DNA of 64,000 nt, taken from assembly GCA_035499295.1 (NCBI GenBank), contig DATJZG010000061.1, positions 4,316 through 68,315 of the forward strand, given 5' to 3'. This DNA is from DATJZG01 sp035499295 (lineage in GTDB: Bacteria > Myxococcota > Myxococcia > Myxococcales > Anaeromyxobacteraceae). How positions within the stretch are numbered: position 1 is the stretch's first letter; each line of letters starts with the position of its first letter. Below, one piece after another: positions 43,752 to 51,754 of this stretch. The position numbers and the translations under genes were made by a program. The notes under the pieces were generated by a model. It was not told the origin of the DNA and searched no databases. It saw only the letters and a list, made by a program, of their open reading frames with translations.

Positions 43752-43758
43752 CCGCGCC

Positions 43759-44463
43759 GTGCTCGCCTCCCGGATGGTGCTGCGGTCCCTCGCCGCCCTG
43801 GCCGCGGCGGCGCCCCTGATGCTCGCGCCTCCCGCCCGGGGCGAGCAGGCGGACGGGGGCGGGACGCTCGCCGACGAGGTGGTGGCGGTGGTCCGCCCCT
43901 CCGGGGGCGATCCGCGCGTCATCACCCTCTCCAAGGTGGCGGAGGAGGGTCGGGTGGCGCTCGTCTCGCGCGGGGGCATCGAGGCCGCCTTCCGGCCGCT
44001 CGACGGGCTCGCCCTCCAGGCCTCGCTCAACTGGTACATCGACCAGGTCCTCCTCTACGAGGAGGCCCAGCGACTGGGGGTGGCGCAGGTGGAGCGAGCG
44101 GACGCGCTCGCCTCGCTCGCCCGCTTCAAGGGAATGTTCCCCCGTCTCGACGACTACCGGGCCTTCCTCTTCGAGCTCGACATCACGGAGGAGGAACTCC
44201 TCGGGACCCTGCGGCGCATGCTCCGGGTGCAGCGCTACCTCGAGTCGAGGCTCGGGAGGGTGCGGGTGGGGGACGCGGACGCGGAGGCCTGGTATCGCGG
44301 TCACGCCGCCGCCTTCGGCGGCGCTCCCTTCGCGGACGTGAAGGACGCGGTGAAGGCGCGCATGGTCGACGAGAAGGTCGACGCCGAGACCCGGACCCTG
44401 CTGAGCGACGTGCGCGCTCGCAGCGAGGTGCGGGTCCTCGTCGACCTCGGCAAGGGTGGCTAG
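43759..44463 (+). CDS. Periplasmic SurA-N-like protein lacking a PPIase domain
   Basis: A 234-aa exported protein. The signal peptide is about 1-28 (hydrophobic Leu/Ala run ending near ARG-EQ). The mature part is helical and resembles the N-terminal chaperone domain of SurA/PpiD (DEVVAVVR, ITLSKVAEEGRV, LNWYIDQVLLYEEAQRLGV). There is no parvulin domain. A role in handling outer-membrane clients is possible. The GTG start agrees with the -10 spacing; an ATG at 43774 is the alternative. rimI begins inside its stop codon. Confidence 0.7.
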   Translation: MLASRMVLRSLAALAAAAPLMLAPPARGEQADGGGTLADEVVAVVRPSGGDPRVITLSKVAEEGRVALVSRGGIEAAFRPLDGLALQASLNWYIDQVLLYEEAQRLGVAQVERADALASLARFKGMFPRLDDYRAFLFELDITEEELLGTLRRMLRVQRYLESRLGRVRVGDADAEAWYRGHAAAFGGAPFADVKDAVKARMVDEKVDAETRTLLSDVRARSEVRVLVDLGKGG

Positions 44464-44942
44464 TGAGCCCGGGTCCGGGATCGGGCGCGGGGCTCGCGTT
44501 CCGCCGCATGCGCATCGCCGACCTCGCGCGGGTGATGGAGATCGAGCGAGCCGCCTTCTCCCACCCCTGGTCGGAGGAACTGGTTCGCCGCGAGCTCACT
44601 CACGACTTCTCCACCGTGCTGCTCGCCACCGGGAGGGGGGAGGCCGGGGCGGAGGTGGTCTCGGGGTTCGTCATCATTTGGCTCGTTCACGACGAGCTGC
44701 ACGTCCTCAACGTGGCGGTGGCCCCGGAGGCGCGCCGTCGCGGCGTCGCCCGCGCCCTGCTCTTCGAGGCGGAGGAGAGGGGGCGCGAGGAGGGAGCCCG
44801 GGTGGCCAAGCTCGAGGTGCGCCGCTCCAACCGGGCCGCCATCGAGCTCTATCGCTCGCTCGGCTACCGGGAGGTGGGGATCCGCCCGCGCTACTACGCC
44901 GAGGACGGCGAGGACGCGCTGGTGATGGACAAGGACCTGTAG
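44463..44942 (+). CDS. rimI: Ribosomal-protein-alanine N-acetyltransferase
   Basis: A 159-aa GNAT. The acetyl-CoA loop VAPEARRRGVARALLFEAEE (about 82-101) and the RSNRAAIELYRSLGYREVGI block are characteristic of RimI, which acetylates the N-terminal Ala of S18 (and possibly other proteins). The GTG start shares a base with the upstream stop. Confidence 0.85.
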   Translation: MSPGPGSGAGLAFRRMRIADLARVMEIERAAFSHPWSEELVRRELTHDFSTVLLATGRGEAGAEVVSGFVIIWLVHDELHVLNVAVAPEARRRGVARALLFEAEERGREEGARVAKLEVRRSNRAAIELYRSLGYREVGIRPRYYAEDGEDALVMDKDL

Positions 44943-44973
44943 TGGAGCGCCGGGCCCCGTGGTAGAGAGCGCC

Positions 44974-47187
44974 ATGCTCGCCCACCTGGGAGCCGCGCTG
45001 GCGCTCGCCGCCGGCGCCGCGGTGCCGCCCGCTCCGGAGCCCGAGGGCAACGAGCCCTTTTTGCGCCTCTACGCCGAGACGCGAGGCTTCCGCGCCGGCC
45101 ACCCGGTGCGGGCCACGGTGGCCCCGGGCGGCGGCGAGGTGCTCTTCCTGCGATCGGGGCCGCGGTCCGGAGTGCAGTCGCTCTTCGCCACCGAGGTGCA
45201 AACGGGGAGGACCCGGCTCGTCCTGGACGCCGAGGCGCTCCTCGCCGCCGACGCCACGGCGGAGAGCGACGCCGAGAAGGCGCGGCTCGAGCGGCAGCGC
45301 ATCACCGCGCGCGGGATCACCCACTACCAGCTCTCCGCGGACGGGCGGATCCTCGTCGCCTCCGCGGCCGGGCGCAGCTACGCCTGCGCGTTCCCGGGCG
45401 GCTTCCCGAGGCGTCTCCCCTTGCCGGCCGACGCGCTCGACCCGCGGCTGTCCCCGGACGGGAGGCTCCTCGCGTACGCGAGCGGCGGTGAGCTTTGGGT
45501 GCTCGACCTCGAGAAGGGCAAGCCCCGGCAGATCACCCGCGGAGCCTCGGGGGGGAAGACGCACGGGCTCGCCGAGTTCGTGGCCCAGGAGGAGATGCAC
45601 CGGGAGAGGGGCTACTGGTGGTCGCCCGACTCTCGCTTCCTCGCCTTCGAGGAAGTGGACGAGACCTCGGTCGAGAAGCTCTACCTCGGGGACCCGGCTC
45701 GGCCCGAGCGGGCGCCCCCCCCGATCGCCTACCCGCGCGCCGGCGGCGCGAACGCCGCGGTCAGGGTGGGGGTGACCTCGCTGCAGGGTGGCCCGCCCAC
45801 CTGGCTCGAGTGGGACCGGGCCGCCTACCCCTACCTGGCCCAGGTGCGCTGGGAGCGAGGCGGGCCGATCCTGCTCCTCGTCGAGAGCCGGAGACAGACC
45901 GCGGAGGTACTTCTCGCCGGGGACCCATCGAGCGGGAGGACGAGGGAACTCCTTCGAGAGATCGACCTGGCCTGGCTCAACCTCCACCCCGACCTCCCCC
46001 GCTGGCTCCCCGACGGCTCGGGCTTCCTCTGGTTCACCGAGCGCAACGGGGCGACGGAGGTGGAGCTTCGGCGCCCCGACGGGGGAATGGCGGCGTCGCT
46101 CGTGCCGCCCCGCTGGAGGTTCGTCTCGCTCGTCGGCGTCGATCCCCGCACCAGGCTCGTCTACTTCGTGGGCGCGCCCGACGACCCGTCGGCCGACCGC
46201 CTGTTCTCGGTCCGGCCCGGGGAAGAGCCCCGGGAGATCCCGGTCCGGGCGACCGCGCCCGCCACCCTCGCCGCCGCGCTGGCGGAGGACGGCAGCGCTC
46301 TGGTGGTGACGGCGGCGGGGGCGGGGAGCCCGCCGCGGACGGCGGTCGCGGCTCCGGACGGGAGGGAGCTCGCGGAGCTCCCCTCGGTGGCGCTCCCCTC
46401 GCCGCTGCGGGCGCGGCCCGAGCTGCGCCGCCTCGGCCGGCTCGGCCTTCCCACCTCGCTGGTGAAGCCAACGAGCTTTCGCGCCGGCGCCAAGTACCCG
46501 GTGCTGGTGGAGGTCTACGGCGGGCCGATGCACCTCGCTCCCCTGCGCCTGCAGGGGGAGGCGCCGCTCTCCCAGTGGTATGCCGACCGGGGGTTCATCG
46601 TCGTGCGGATCGTGAACCGGGGGCAGACCATGCGGCTCGGCCGCGACTTCGAGCGCGCGGTGAAGGGGGACCTGTCCGGGCCGGCGCTCGACGATCAGGT
46701 GGAGGCGCTCCAGGCGCTCGCGGCCGCCGTCCCGGAGATGGACCTCTCCCGGGTCGGGATCCTGGGGTGGTCGTTCGGCGGGTACATGGCGGCGCTCGCC
46801 GTCCTGCGGCGCCCCGACGTCTACTGCGCCGCGGTCGCGGGCGCGCCGGTGGCGGACTGGCGCGACTACGACACCCATTACGCCGAGAGGTACCTGGGCC
46901 TCCCGGAGGAAGCGCCCGGCGCGTACGAGCGCAGCTCGCTCCTCGCCCTCGCCCCGGGCGCGCGGCGGCCCCTCCTCCTCGTCCACGGCACCGCCGACGA
47001 CAACGTCCATTTCCTCCACTCGCTCAAGCTCGCCGACGCGCTCCTCCGCGCCGGCCGCCCGGCCGCGCTCGCACCGCTCGCCGGCGTCACCCACCTCCCC
47101 TCCGACCCCCCGACCGCCGAGCGCCTGGCGAGGGCCGAAGCCCGCTTCCTCGAGGAAGCGCTCTCGCGCCCCTGCGCCGGGCCCTAG
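44974..47187 (+). CDS. Exported dipeptidyl-peptidase IV-type serine peptidase (S9B)
   Basis: A 737-aa peptidase. After a signal peptide (about 1-20), a beta-propeller (about 40-480) contains the substrate amino-end Glu motif AEFVAQEEMHRERGYWWSPD. The alpha/beta-hydrolase domain has Ser600 in GWSFGGYM, Asp675 in HGTADDNVHF and His707 in GVTHLPSD. It removes X-Pro or X-Ala dipeptides from peptides, fitting proteolytic or predatory nutrition. The ATG at 44974 begins a good signal peptide; a GTG at 44959 is the alternative. It lies between rimI and pyrD, same strand. Confidence 0.9.
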   Translation: MLAHLGAALALAAGAAVPPAPEPEGNEPFLRLYAETRGFRAGHPVRATVAPGGGEVLFLRSGPRSGVQSLFATEVQTGRTRLVLDAEALLAADATAESDAEKARLERQRITARGITHYQLSADGRILVASAAGRSYACAFPGGFPRRLPLPADALDPRLSPDGRLLAYASGGELWVLDLEKGKPRQITRGASGGKTHGLAEFVAQEEMHRERGYWWSPDSRFLAFEEVDETSVEKLYLGDPARPERAPPPIAYPRAGGANAAVRVGVTSLQGGPPTWLEWDRAAYPYLAQVRWERGGPILLLVESRRQTAEVLLAGDPSSGRTRELLREIDLAWLNLHPDLPRWLPDGSGFLWFTERNGATEVELRRPDGGMAASLVPPRWRFVSLVGVDPRTRLVYFVGAPDDPSADRLFSVRPGEEPREIPVRATAPATLAAALAEDGSALVVTAAGAGSPPRTAVAAPDGRELAELPSVALPSPLRARPELRRLGRLGLPTSLVKPTSFRAGAKYPVLVEVYGGPMHLAPLRLQGEAPLSQWYADRGFIVVRIVNRGQTMRLGRDFERAVKGDLSGPALDDQVEALQALAAAVPEMDLSRVGILGWSFGGYMAALAVLRRPDVYCAAVAGAPVADWRDYDTHYAERYLGLPEEAPGAYERSSLLALAPGARRPLLLVHGTADDNVHFLHSLKLADALLRAGRPAALAPLAGVTHLPSDPPTAERLARAEARFLEEALSRPCAGP

Positions 47188-47190
47188 GCC

Positions 47191-48276
47191 ATGGAAGGAG
47201 CGACCGTGCTCTGGCGCCTCCTGCGAGGAATCCTCTTCCTCTTCGACCCGGAGCGGGTCCACGCCCTCGCGGTCCTCGCCCTCCGCCTCCTCGGGCGCTC
47301 GCGGGCGGCGCGGCGCCTGAGGCCCCGGCCCGAGCCCTCGCTGGCGGTGCGCTGTCTCGGGCTCGCCTTCGAGAGCCCGCTCGGGATCGCCGCCGGCTTC
47401 GACAAGGGGGAGGGGATTGCCCCCGGCCTCTACGCGCTCGGATTCGGGCACGTGGAGGTGGGAACCATCACGCCGCGGCCGCAGCCCGGCAACCCGCGCC
47501 CCCGCCTCTTCCGCCTCCCGGGGCAGCGGGCGCTCGTCAACCGGATGGGGTTCAACAACGAGGGCGCGGACGCCTGCGCCGCTCGCCTGGCGGCGGTGCC
47601 GGCCGTGGCGCGGCCGCGGGTGCTCGGCGTCAACGTGGGGAAGAACAAGGACACGCCCAACGAGCGCGCGGTGGAGGACTACCTCGCCTGCATCGACCGG
47701 CTGGGAGGGCTCGCCGACTACCTGGTCGTGAACCTCTCGTCGCCCAACACCCCCGGGCTGCGGGCACTCCAGGAGCGGGGGCCGCTCGAGAGCCTCCTCG
47801 GAGCCTGCGTGTCCCGGGCGCGCCCCTTGGGGAAGCCGCTCCTCGTGAAGCTCGCCCCCGACCTCTCTCCCGAGGCACTCGACGAGGCGGTGGACGTGGC
47901 GATCGAGGTCGGGGCCTCGGGCATCATCGCGACGAACACCACAGTGGCCCGGCCGCCCGCGGTTTCCGCCGAGCCCTTCGCAGGAGAGGCGGGCGGGCTC
48001 TCGGGTGCCCCGCTCGCCCCGCTCGCCACCCTCGCTCTCCGGCGCTGCTACGCCCGGGCGCGCGGGCGCATCCCCCTCGTCGGCGTGGGAGGGGTCTCGG
48101 ACGCCGCCGACGCCTACGCCCGCATCCGCGCCGGAGCGACGCTCGTGCAGGTCTACACCGGCTTCATCTACGGCGGGCCGCTCTTGCCGCGCCGCATCCT
48201 CTCCGGGCTCGCCGAGCTCCTCGCGCGCGACGGCTTCAGGACCCCGGGAGAGGCGGTCGGCGCCGACCATCGATAG
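47191..48276 (+). CDS. pyrD: Dihydroorotate dehydrogenase (quinone), class 2
   Basis: Membrane-associated FMN enzyme that oxidises dihydroorotate to orotate using the quinone pool (pyrimidine step 4). The 361-aa protein has the N-terminal amphipathic membrane helices (about 1-40) of class 2. Family blocks are IAAGFDKGEGIAPGLYALGF, VEVGTITPRPQPGNPRPRLF, the catalytic Ser region NLSSPNTPGLR, and VGVGGVSDAADAYARIRAGA. The ATG is 3 nt after the peptidase stop. Confidence 0.97.
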   Translation: MEGATVLWRLLRGILFLFDPERVHALAVLALRLLGRSRAARRLRPRPEPSLAVRCLGLAFESPLGIAAGFDKGEGIAPGLYALGFGHVEVGTITPRPQPGNPRPRLFRLPGQRALVNRMGFNNEGADACAARLAAVPAVARPRVLGVNVGKNKDTPNERAVEDYLACIDRLGGLADYLVVNLSSPNTPGLRALQERGPLESLLGACVSRARPLGKPLLVKLAPDLSPEALDEAVDVAIEVGASGIIATNTTVARPPAVSAEPFAGEAGGLSGAPLAPLATLALRRCYARARGRIPLVGVGGVSDAADAYARIRAGATLVQVYTGFIYGGPLLPRRILSGLAELLARDGFRTPGEAVGADHR

Positions 48277-48316
48277 CCGTCGCCGGCCCCGTAGGGGGCG
48301 GGGGAAGACATCCCCC

Positions 48317-48345
48317 TTGACGCGATTGACGCGCTGCGTTATCTA
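48317..48345 (+). promoter_or_regulatory. Predicted promoter of the phasin-like pair
   Basis: TTGACG (48317-48322), a 17-nt spacer and TATCTA (48340-48345). The predicted leader is about 40 nt and includes GGAGGAGGG before the ATG at 48392. Confidence 0.6.
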
Positions 48346-48391
48346 GGAGCCGAGGAAGTGTTCGAAACCCGACAGTCCGGAGGAGGGTGTC

Positions 48392-48850
48392 ATGGCAGAA
48401 GTCCAGAGGGCTCGCAACAGCGGCCGCAGTGGCAAGGTCCAGGAGTTGATCCGCGATTCCATCGAGGCCGCCCAGGCCCGCCTCGAGACGCTTGAGGACG
48501 AGGCGCAGAAGCTCTTCCAGGAGGTCTCGACGCGCGTCCAGAAGGTCTCGAAGAAGGACTGGAAGGAGCTGAGGGGGCAGGTGGAGAAGCTCCGCCGGGC
48601 CGGCCTCGACGCGGCCGAGGAGTGGAAGGACAAGGCCGAGGAGTGGAGGGACAAGGCTCAGAGCTTCCGCGGCGAGGCGGTCGACCGGCTCCTCGAGCTG
48701 CAGGTGCGCGCGGTGAAGTTCCTCGGCGTCGCCTCGCGCGAGGAGGTGCTCGAGCTCTCCCGCGAGATCAACAAGATCCTGAAGCGGCTCGACGAGGTCC
48801 AGAAGCGGCGCAGCCGCAAGCCGGCCCGCAAGCCCGAGGCGCAGGCGTAG
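48392..48850 (+). CDS. Phasin-like coiled-coil protein 1
   Basis: A 152-aa, highly charged, all-helical protein with no Cys. It has heptad-like runs (VQELIRDSIEAAQARLETLE; KDKAEEWRDKAQSFRGEAVD) and a basic Lys/Arg/Ala C-tail. The layout (amphipathic helix plus basic tail) resembles phasins of the PhaF/PhaI type, which coat polyhydroxyalkanoate granules and can bind DNA. No PHA synthase is near, so granule binding is inferred. It has a strong promoter and ribosome site, so it is probably abundant. Confidence 0.65.
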   Translation: MAEVQRARNSGRSGKVQELIRDSIEAAQARLETLEDEAQKLFQEVSTRVQKVSKKDWKELRGQVEKLRRAGLDAAEEWKDKAEEWRDKAQSFRGEAVDRLLELQVRAVKFLGVASREEVLELSREINKILKRLDEVQKRRSRKPARKPEAQA

Positions 48851-48865
48851 AGGGAGACGACCGAC

Positions 48866-49216
48866 ATGCCAGACCTGCAGGAGATGTTCAAGGACGCCTG
48901 GTCGCAGGCGCTCGTGGGCCTGAACGCCGCCGAGGCGGAAGCGGAGAAGGTCCTCACCCGGCTCGGGTTCTCGCCGGACGACGTGCGACGGCACGCGAAG
49001 GAGTTCGGCGAGCGGCTGAGCCAGCAGCGGCGCGAGGTGGAGAGGGCGCTCGACGACGCGGTGAAGCGGGCCACGGCGCGCTTCCGCTTCCCCACCCGGG
49101 AGGAGATGGAGGCGGTGCGCAAGCGCCTCGACGAGATCTCCGAGCGGGTGGACGCGCTCGCCGAGGACCGCTCCAAGGCGGGCCGGTCGGGGGAGGCCGG
49201 TCCGCGGGAGGGATAG
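48866..49216 (+). CDS. Phasin-like coiled-coil protein 2
   Basis: A 116-aa helical protein, second in the unit after a 15-nt gap. It begins MPDLQEMFKDAWSQALVGLN, continues with AEAEAEKVLTRLGFSPDDVR, and ends with FRFPTREEMEAVRKRLDEIS. The closing motif matches the end of protein 1 (VASREEVLELSREINKILKR), so the pair may hetero-oligomerise through related C-terminal helices. It resembles PhaI-type granule proteins. The function is inferred. Confidence 0.62.
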   Translation: MPDLQEMFKDAWSQALVGLNAAEAEAEKVLTRLGFSPDDVRRHAKEFGERLSQQRREVERALDDAVKRATARFRFPTREEMEAVRKRLDEISERVDALAEDRSKAGRSGEAGPREG

Positions 49217-49232
49217 CGGGCGGCCGGCGCGC

Positions 49233-49238
49233 TAAGAT
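49233..49238 (+). promoter_or_regulatory. Predicted -10 box of a leaderless queE transcript
   Basis: TAAGAT lies exactly 6 nt before the queE GTG, with no Shine-Dalgarno and no clear -35. Confidence 0.4.
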
Positions 49239-49244
49239 CGCCCC

Positions 49245-49877
49245 GTGCGCGTCACCGAGATCTTCTTCAGCATCCAGGGGGAGGGCACCCGGGCGGGGCG
49301 GCCGTGCGTCTTCGTGCGCACCACCGGGTGCAACCTCCGCTGCTCCTACTGCGACACCGCCTACGCCTTCAGCGGAGGGCGAGAGATGTCGCTCGCCGAG
49401 ATCGTGGGCGAGGTCGAGCGGCACCCGTGCCGCTTCGTCCTCCTCACCGGCGGGGAGCCGCTCCTGCAGCCAGAGCTGGGCGAGCTCGCGCGCCTGCTGC
49501 TCGAGCGCGGCTGGGAGGTGGCGGTGGAGACGCACGGCCAGCTCCCCCTCGACGGACTTCCCCCCGGGGTGGTGCGCATCGCCGACGTGAAGACCCCGGG
49601 CTCCGGCGAGCCCGCCCGCGAGCTCGGATGGCTCGCCCGGCTCTCTCCGAGCGACGAGGTGAAGTTCGTCGTCACGAGCGAGGACGACTTCCGCTGGTCC
49701 CTCGAGGTGGTGCGGGCCCATCGCCTGGAGGATCGGGTGGCGGTGCTCTTCAGCCCCGTCTTCGGGAAGGTGGAGGCGAGGGACCTCGCGCGCTGGATGC
49801 TCGAGAGCGGCGTGCGCGGGCGCCTCAACCTGCAGATCCACAAGATCGTCTGGGGACCGAGTGCTCGGGGCGTGTAG
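49245..49877 (+). CDS. queE: 7-carboxy-7-deazaguanine synthase
   Basis: Radical-SAM enzyme of queuosine and 7-deazaguanine synthesis that forms CDG from carboxy-tetrahydropterin. The 210-aa protein has the SAM/4Fe-4S motif CNLRCSYC (C29, C33, C36), the opening EIFFSIQGEGTRAGRPCVFV, and TGGEPLLQ. The length is typical. Other queuosine genes (queC, queD, queF) are not in the window. Confidence 0.94.
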   Translation: MRVTEIFFSIQGEGTRAGRPCVFVRTTGCNLRCSYCDTAYAFSGGREMSLAEIVGEVERHPCRFVLLTGGEPLLQPELGELARLLLERGWEVAVETHGQLPLDGLPPGVVRIADVKTPGSGEPARELGWLARLSPSDEVKFVVTSEDDFRWSLEVVRAHRLEDRVAVLFSPVFGKVEARDLARWMLESGVRGRLNLQIHKIVWGPSARGV

Positions 49878-49888
49878 GGGACCCGAAC

Positions 49889-49918
49889 TTGACGCAGGGC
49901 TCGGGCCGGGGCTAGGTA
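49889..49918 (+). promoter_or_regulatory. Predicted promoter upstream of the 153-aa gene
   Basis: TTGACG (49889-49894), an 18-nt spacer and TAGGTA (49913-49918). The predicted start is near 49925, giving about 110 nt of leader before the GTG at 50037. Confidence 0.45.
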
Positions 49919-49926
49919 GCGAAAGG

Positions 49927-50028
49927 ATGCGTGCCCTGGCGACCGTCGGCGCGACGGCCCGCCGGGCGAGGGGCCGGCCGCACTCCCCGCCCGGCGCCCT
50001 CCCGGAGCCCCACCCGCCTTCGCGCTGA
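49927..50028 (+). CDS. Possible 33-codon leader peptide
   Basis: An ATG 8 nt after the TAGGTA box opens a frame of 33 residues (starts MRALATVGATARR; rich in Ala, Arg and Pro). Its TGA overlaps the GAGG ribosome site of the next gene. It contains a strong hairpin. It could be a leader peptide that couples translation, or simply an open frame in GC-rich DNA. I see no run of one amino acid that would point to classical attenuation. Confidence 0.3.
   Translation: MRALATVGATARRARGRPHSPPGALPEPHPPSR
49960..49996 (+). repeat. Strong stem-loop in the leader of the 153-aa gene
   Basis: The inverted repeat CGCCGGGCGAGGGG / CTCCCCGCCCGGCG pairs at 12 of 14 positions around a 9-nt loop. It ends 40 nt before the start codon. 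It could be an attenuator or mRNA-stability element. Confidence 0.55.
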
Positions 50029-50036
50029 GGAACTCC

Positions 50037-50498
50037 GTGTTCCACCCCGACCCGAACATCCGCTTCATTCCCGCCGCGCGCGACCAGGTGGTGGCGCTCG
50101 TGGAGAGCATCAACCAGCCCCAGGTCTCCATCCCCGGCAAGTCCCCGCAGACGGTGCAGGGCTACCTGTGCGGGTTGCGGAACCCGAACGGCACCTTCTC
50201 CATCTTCGTCGCGCTCTTCCTGCCGAAGAGCGGCGAGAACGTCGTCTACCTGCACCCGCACCGGGAGCTCTCCCTGGAGGAGTACCGCGAGGTGGAGATC
50301 GAGGGGCTCCACTTCCTCGAGTCGATGGGGTTCATGCTCGACAACCTGAACTTCCGGAACCTGGGACAGCCGCAACAGCTCGAGACCCTGAAGCGCGTCC
50401 GCATCTTCCACCCTCCCGGGGCGCCCGCGGCCGGGGCCGAGGGCCCGGAGGCCCGGGGCGATCTCTCCCGCATCGCCCGGCTCCTCTCGAGCGTCTAG
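50037..50498 (+). CDS. Conserved-looking protein of unknown function (153 aa)
   Basis: I do not recognise the family. The soluble protein of 153 aa is alpha/beta. The core runs HPDPNIRFIPAARDQVVALV, then GYLCGLRNPNGTFSIFVALF, then EIEGLHFLESMGFMLDNLNF, and it ends in a Pro/Ala-rich tail. It has no signal peptide or TM. The GTG is preceded by GAGGA 6 nt upstream. The next gene (a TPR lipoprotein) begins 2 nt after its stop, so the three genes to the RodZ-like one look co-transcribed. Position suggests a role in pilus or cell-envelope assembly; this is inference only. Confidence 0.7.
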   Translation: MFHPDPNIRFIPAARDQVVALVESINQPQVSIPGKSPQTVQGYLCGLRNPNGTFSIFVALFLPKSGENVVYLHPHRELSLEEYREVEIEGLHFLESMGFMLDNLNFRNLGQPQQLETLKRVRIFHPPGAPAAGAEGPEARGDLSRIARLLSSV

Positions 50499-50500
50499 CC

Positions 50501-51253
50501 ATGCGCCCCCTCCACGCCGCCTCCGTCCTGGGGCTCGCCCTCCTCCTCGCGTGCGCCCATGGCCCGACCCCGAAGGAGCACGACGCGGCGGTGATCCACA
50601 ACGACCTCGGCGCCGAGGCGGTCCGGGCCGGGAAGATGCAGGACGCCCTGCGCGAGTACGACGAGGCGCTGAAGCTCGACGACCGCCTCGCGGAGGCCCA
50701 CCTCGGCAAGGGGTTCGTGCTCGAGTTCAGCTTCGGGAAGCTCCCCGAGGCCGAGGCGGAGTACCGCCAGGCCATCGAGCTCAAGCCCTCCCTCGCCGAC
50801 GCCCACAACAACCTCGGCCAGCTCCTCGCCAAGACCGGGCGCCTCGACCAGGCGCTCGCGGAGTTCGACGCCGCCGTCGCCATCATGCAGAACCGGGAGC
50901 CCTGGGTGGCCCGCTGCAACCGGGGGCAGGTGCTCTGGCGCCTGGGACGCAAGGCCGAGGGGCAGGCGGAGATGCGCACCTGCCTGAACTTCGAACCGCG
51001 CTACTGCCAGGGGTGGCGGGAGCTCGGGCGGCTGCAGCTCTCCGACGGCATGGTGAAGGAGGCGGTGGCCTCGCAGGAGCAGTACGTGCGGGCCTGCGAC
51101 AAGGCGCCCGACGCCCACCTGCAGCTCGCCCTCGCCCTCCTCAAGGCCGGCCAGGCGGCGCGCGCCCGCGAGGCCTTCGCCCGCTGCGCCGAGCTCGGTA
51201 CCGGGACCGCCATCGGCGACGAGTGCAAGCGCAGCGGAGAGATGCTGCAGTGA
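50501..51253 (+). CDS. TPR lipoprotein, PilF/Tgl-like pilotin candidate
   Basis: A 250-aa protein with a lipoprotein signal (LALLLAC, Cys near 17-18) and about five to six TPR units (for example AGKMQDALREYDEALKLDDR; AEYRQAIELKPSLADAHNNL). Length, lipidation and TPR content match PilF/PilW and myxobacterial Tgl, lipoproteins that assemble the type IV pilus secretin PilQ. A RodZ-like gene follows by GTGA overlap, similar to the pilW-rodZ order in gammaproteobacteria. Function as a pilotin is inferred; no secretin lies here. Confidence 0.72.
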   Translation: MRPLHAASVLGLALLLACAHGPTPKEHDAAVIHNDLGAEAVRAGKMQDALREYDEALKLDDRLAEAHLGKGFVLEFSFGKLPEAEAEYRQAIELKPSLADAHNNLGQLLAKTGRLDQALAEFDAAVAIMQNREPWVARCNRGQVLWRLGRKAEGQAEMRTCLNFEPRYCQGWRELGRLQLSDGMVKEAVASQEQYVRACDKAPDAHLQLALALLKAGQAARAREAFARCAELGTGTAIGDECKRSGEMLQ

Positions 51254-51747
51254 CGGCGGCTTCGCCCGAGGCGGCCGGCGAGGAACGGTCGGAGGCGCTG
51301 CGGACCTTCGGCCGGTACCTGCACCGCGAGCGCGAGCTGCGCGGTCTCTCCCAGGCGGACGTGGCCCGGGTGACCAAGCTCGCCCTCTCGGTGGTGGAGG
51401 CGCTCGAGTCGGGCGAGCCGGGGCGCATGCCCCCCCGCGCCTACCTCTTCGGCTACCTGCGCGGTTACTCCGCCGCTGTCGGGCTCGACCCGGACGACGT
51501 GGTGCTGCGTTACCAGGAAGCGGTCGACCCGGGAGAGAAGGAGGCGCCGCCCGCGCTCCCGGCGGGCGCCGGAACGCGCCCCCCGGCCCGGTGGCGCCGG
51601 GGCGCGCTCGTCGCGGCCGCGATCGCGCTCCTCGTCGCCGCGCTGCTGGCCGCGGGGACGTGGCGCGCGCCGCGCGGGACCGGCGAGGTGAAGGGCCGCC
51701 GCTCGGCGGAGCGGGCCCCCTACCAGGGCCCGCCCGGGCAGCCCTGA
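51250..51747 (+). CDS. RodZ-like membrane protein with N-terminal HTH
   Basis: A 165-aa protein. The N-terminal HTH_25-type domain (about 15-80) has LHRERELRGLSQADVARVTK and LFGYLRGYSAAVGLDPDDVV. A Pro/Ala linker follows, then a single TM (about 119-140; ALVAAAIALLVAALLAAGTW), then a short basic C-tail. RodZ links MreB to the wall machinery, but here the periplasmic DUF4115 domain is missing, so this is a short variant. It is coupled to the TPR lipoprotein gene. Confidence 0.75.
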   Translation: MTAASPEAAGEERSEALRTFGRYLHRERELRGLSQADVARVTKLALSVVEALESGEPGRMPPRAYLFGYLRGYSAAVGLDPDDVVLRYQEAVDPGEKEAPPALPAGAGTRPPARWRRGALVAAAIALLVAALLAAGTWRAPRGTGEVKGRRSAERAPYQGPPGQP

Positions 51748-51754
51748 GGCCGGC

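Noticed and set aside
44707..48270. A 1187-codon open frame on the minus strand opposite the DPP-IV-type peptidase and pyrD
   Set aside because: It mirrors the plus-strand codons (GC-rich third positions remove stops), has no recognisable domain, and lies wholly over well-supported genes. Similar long antisense frames across the window are treated the same way.
48326..48331. Second TTGACG as an alternative -35 for the phasin-like pair
   Set aside because: Only 8 nt separate it from TATCTA; the upstream TTGACG has the proper 17-nt spacing.
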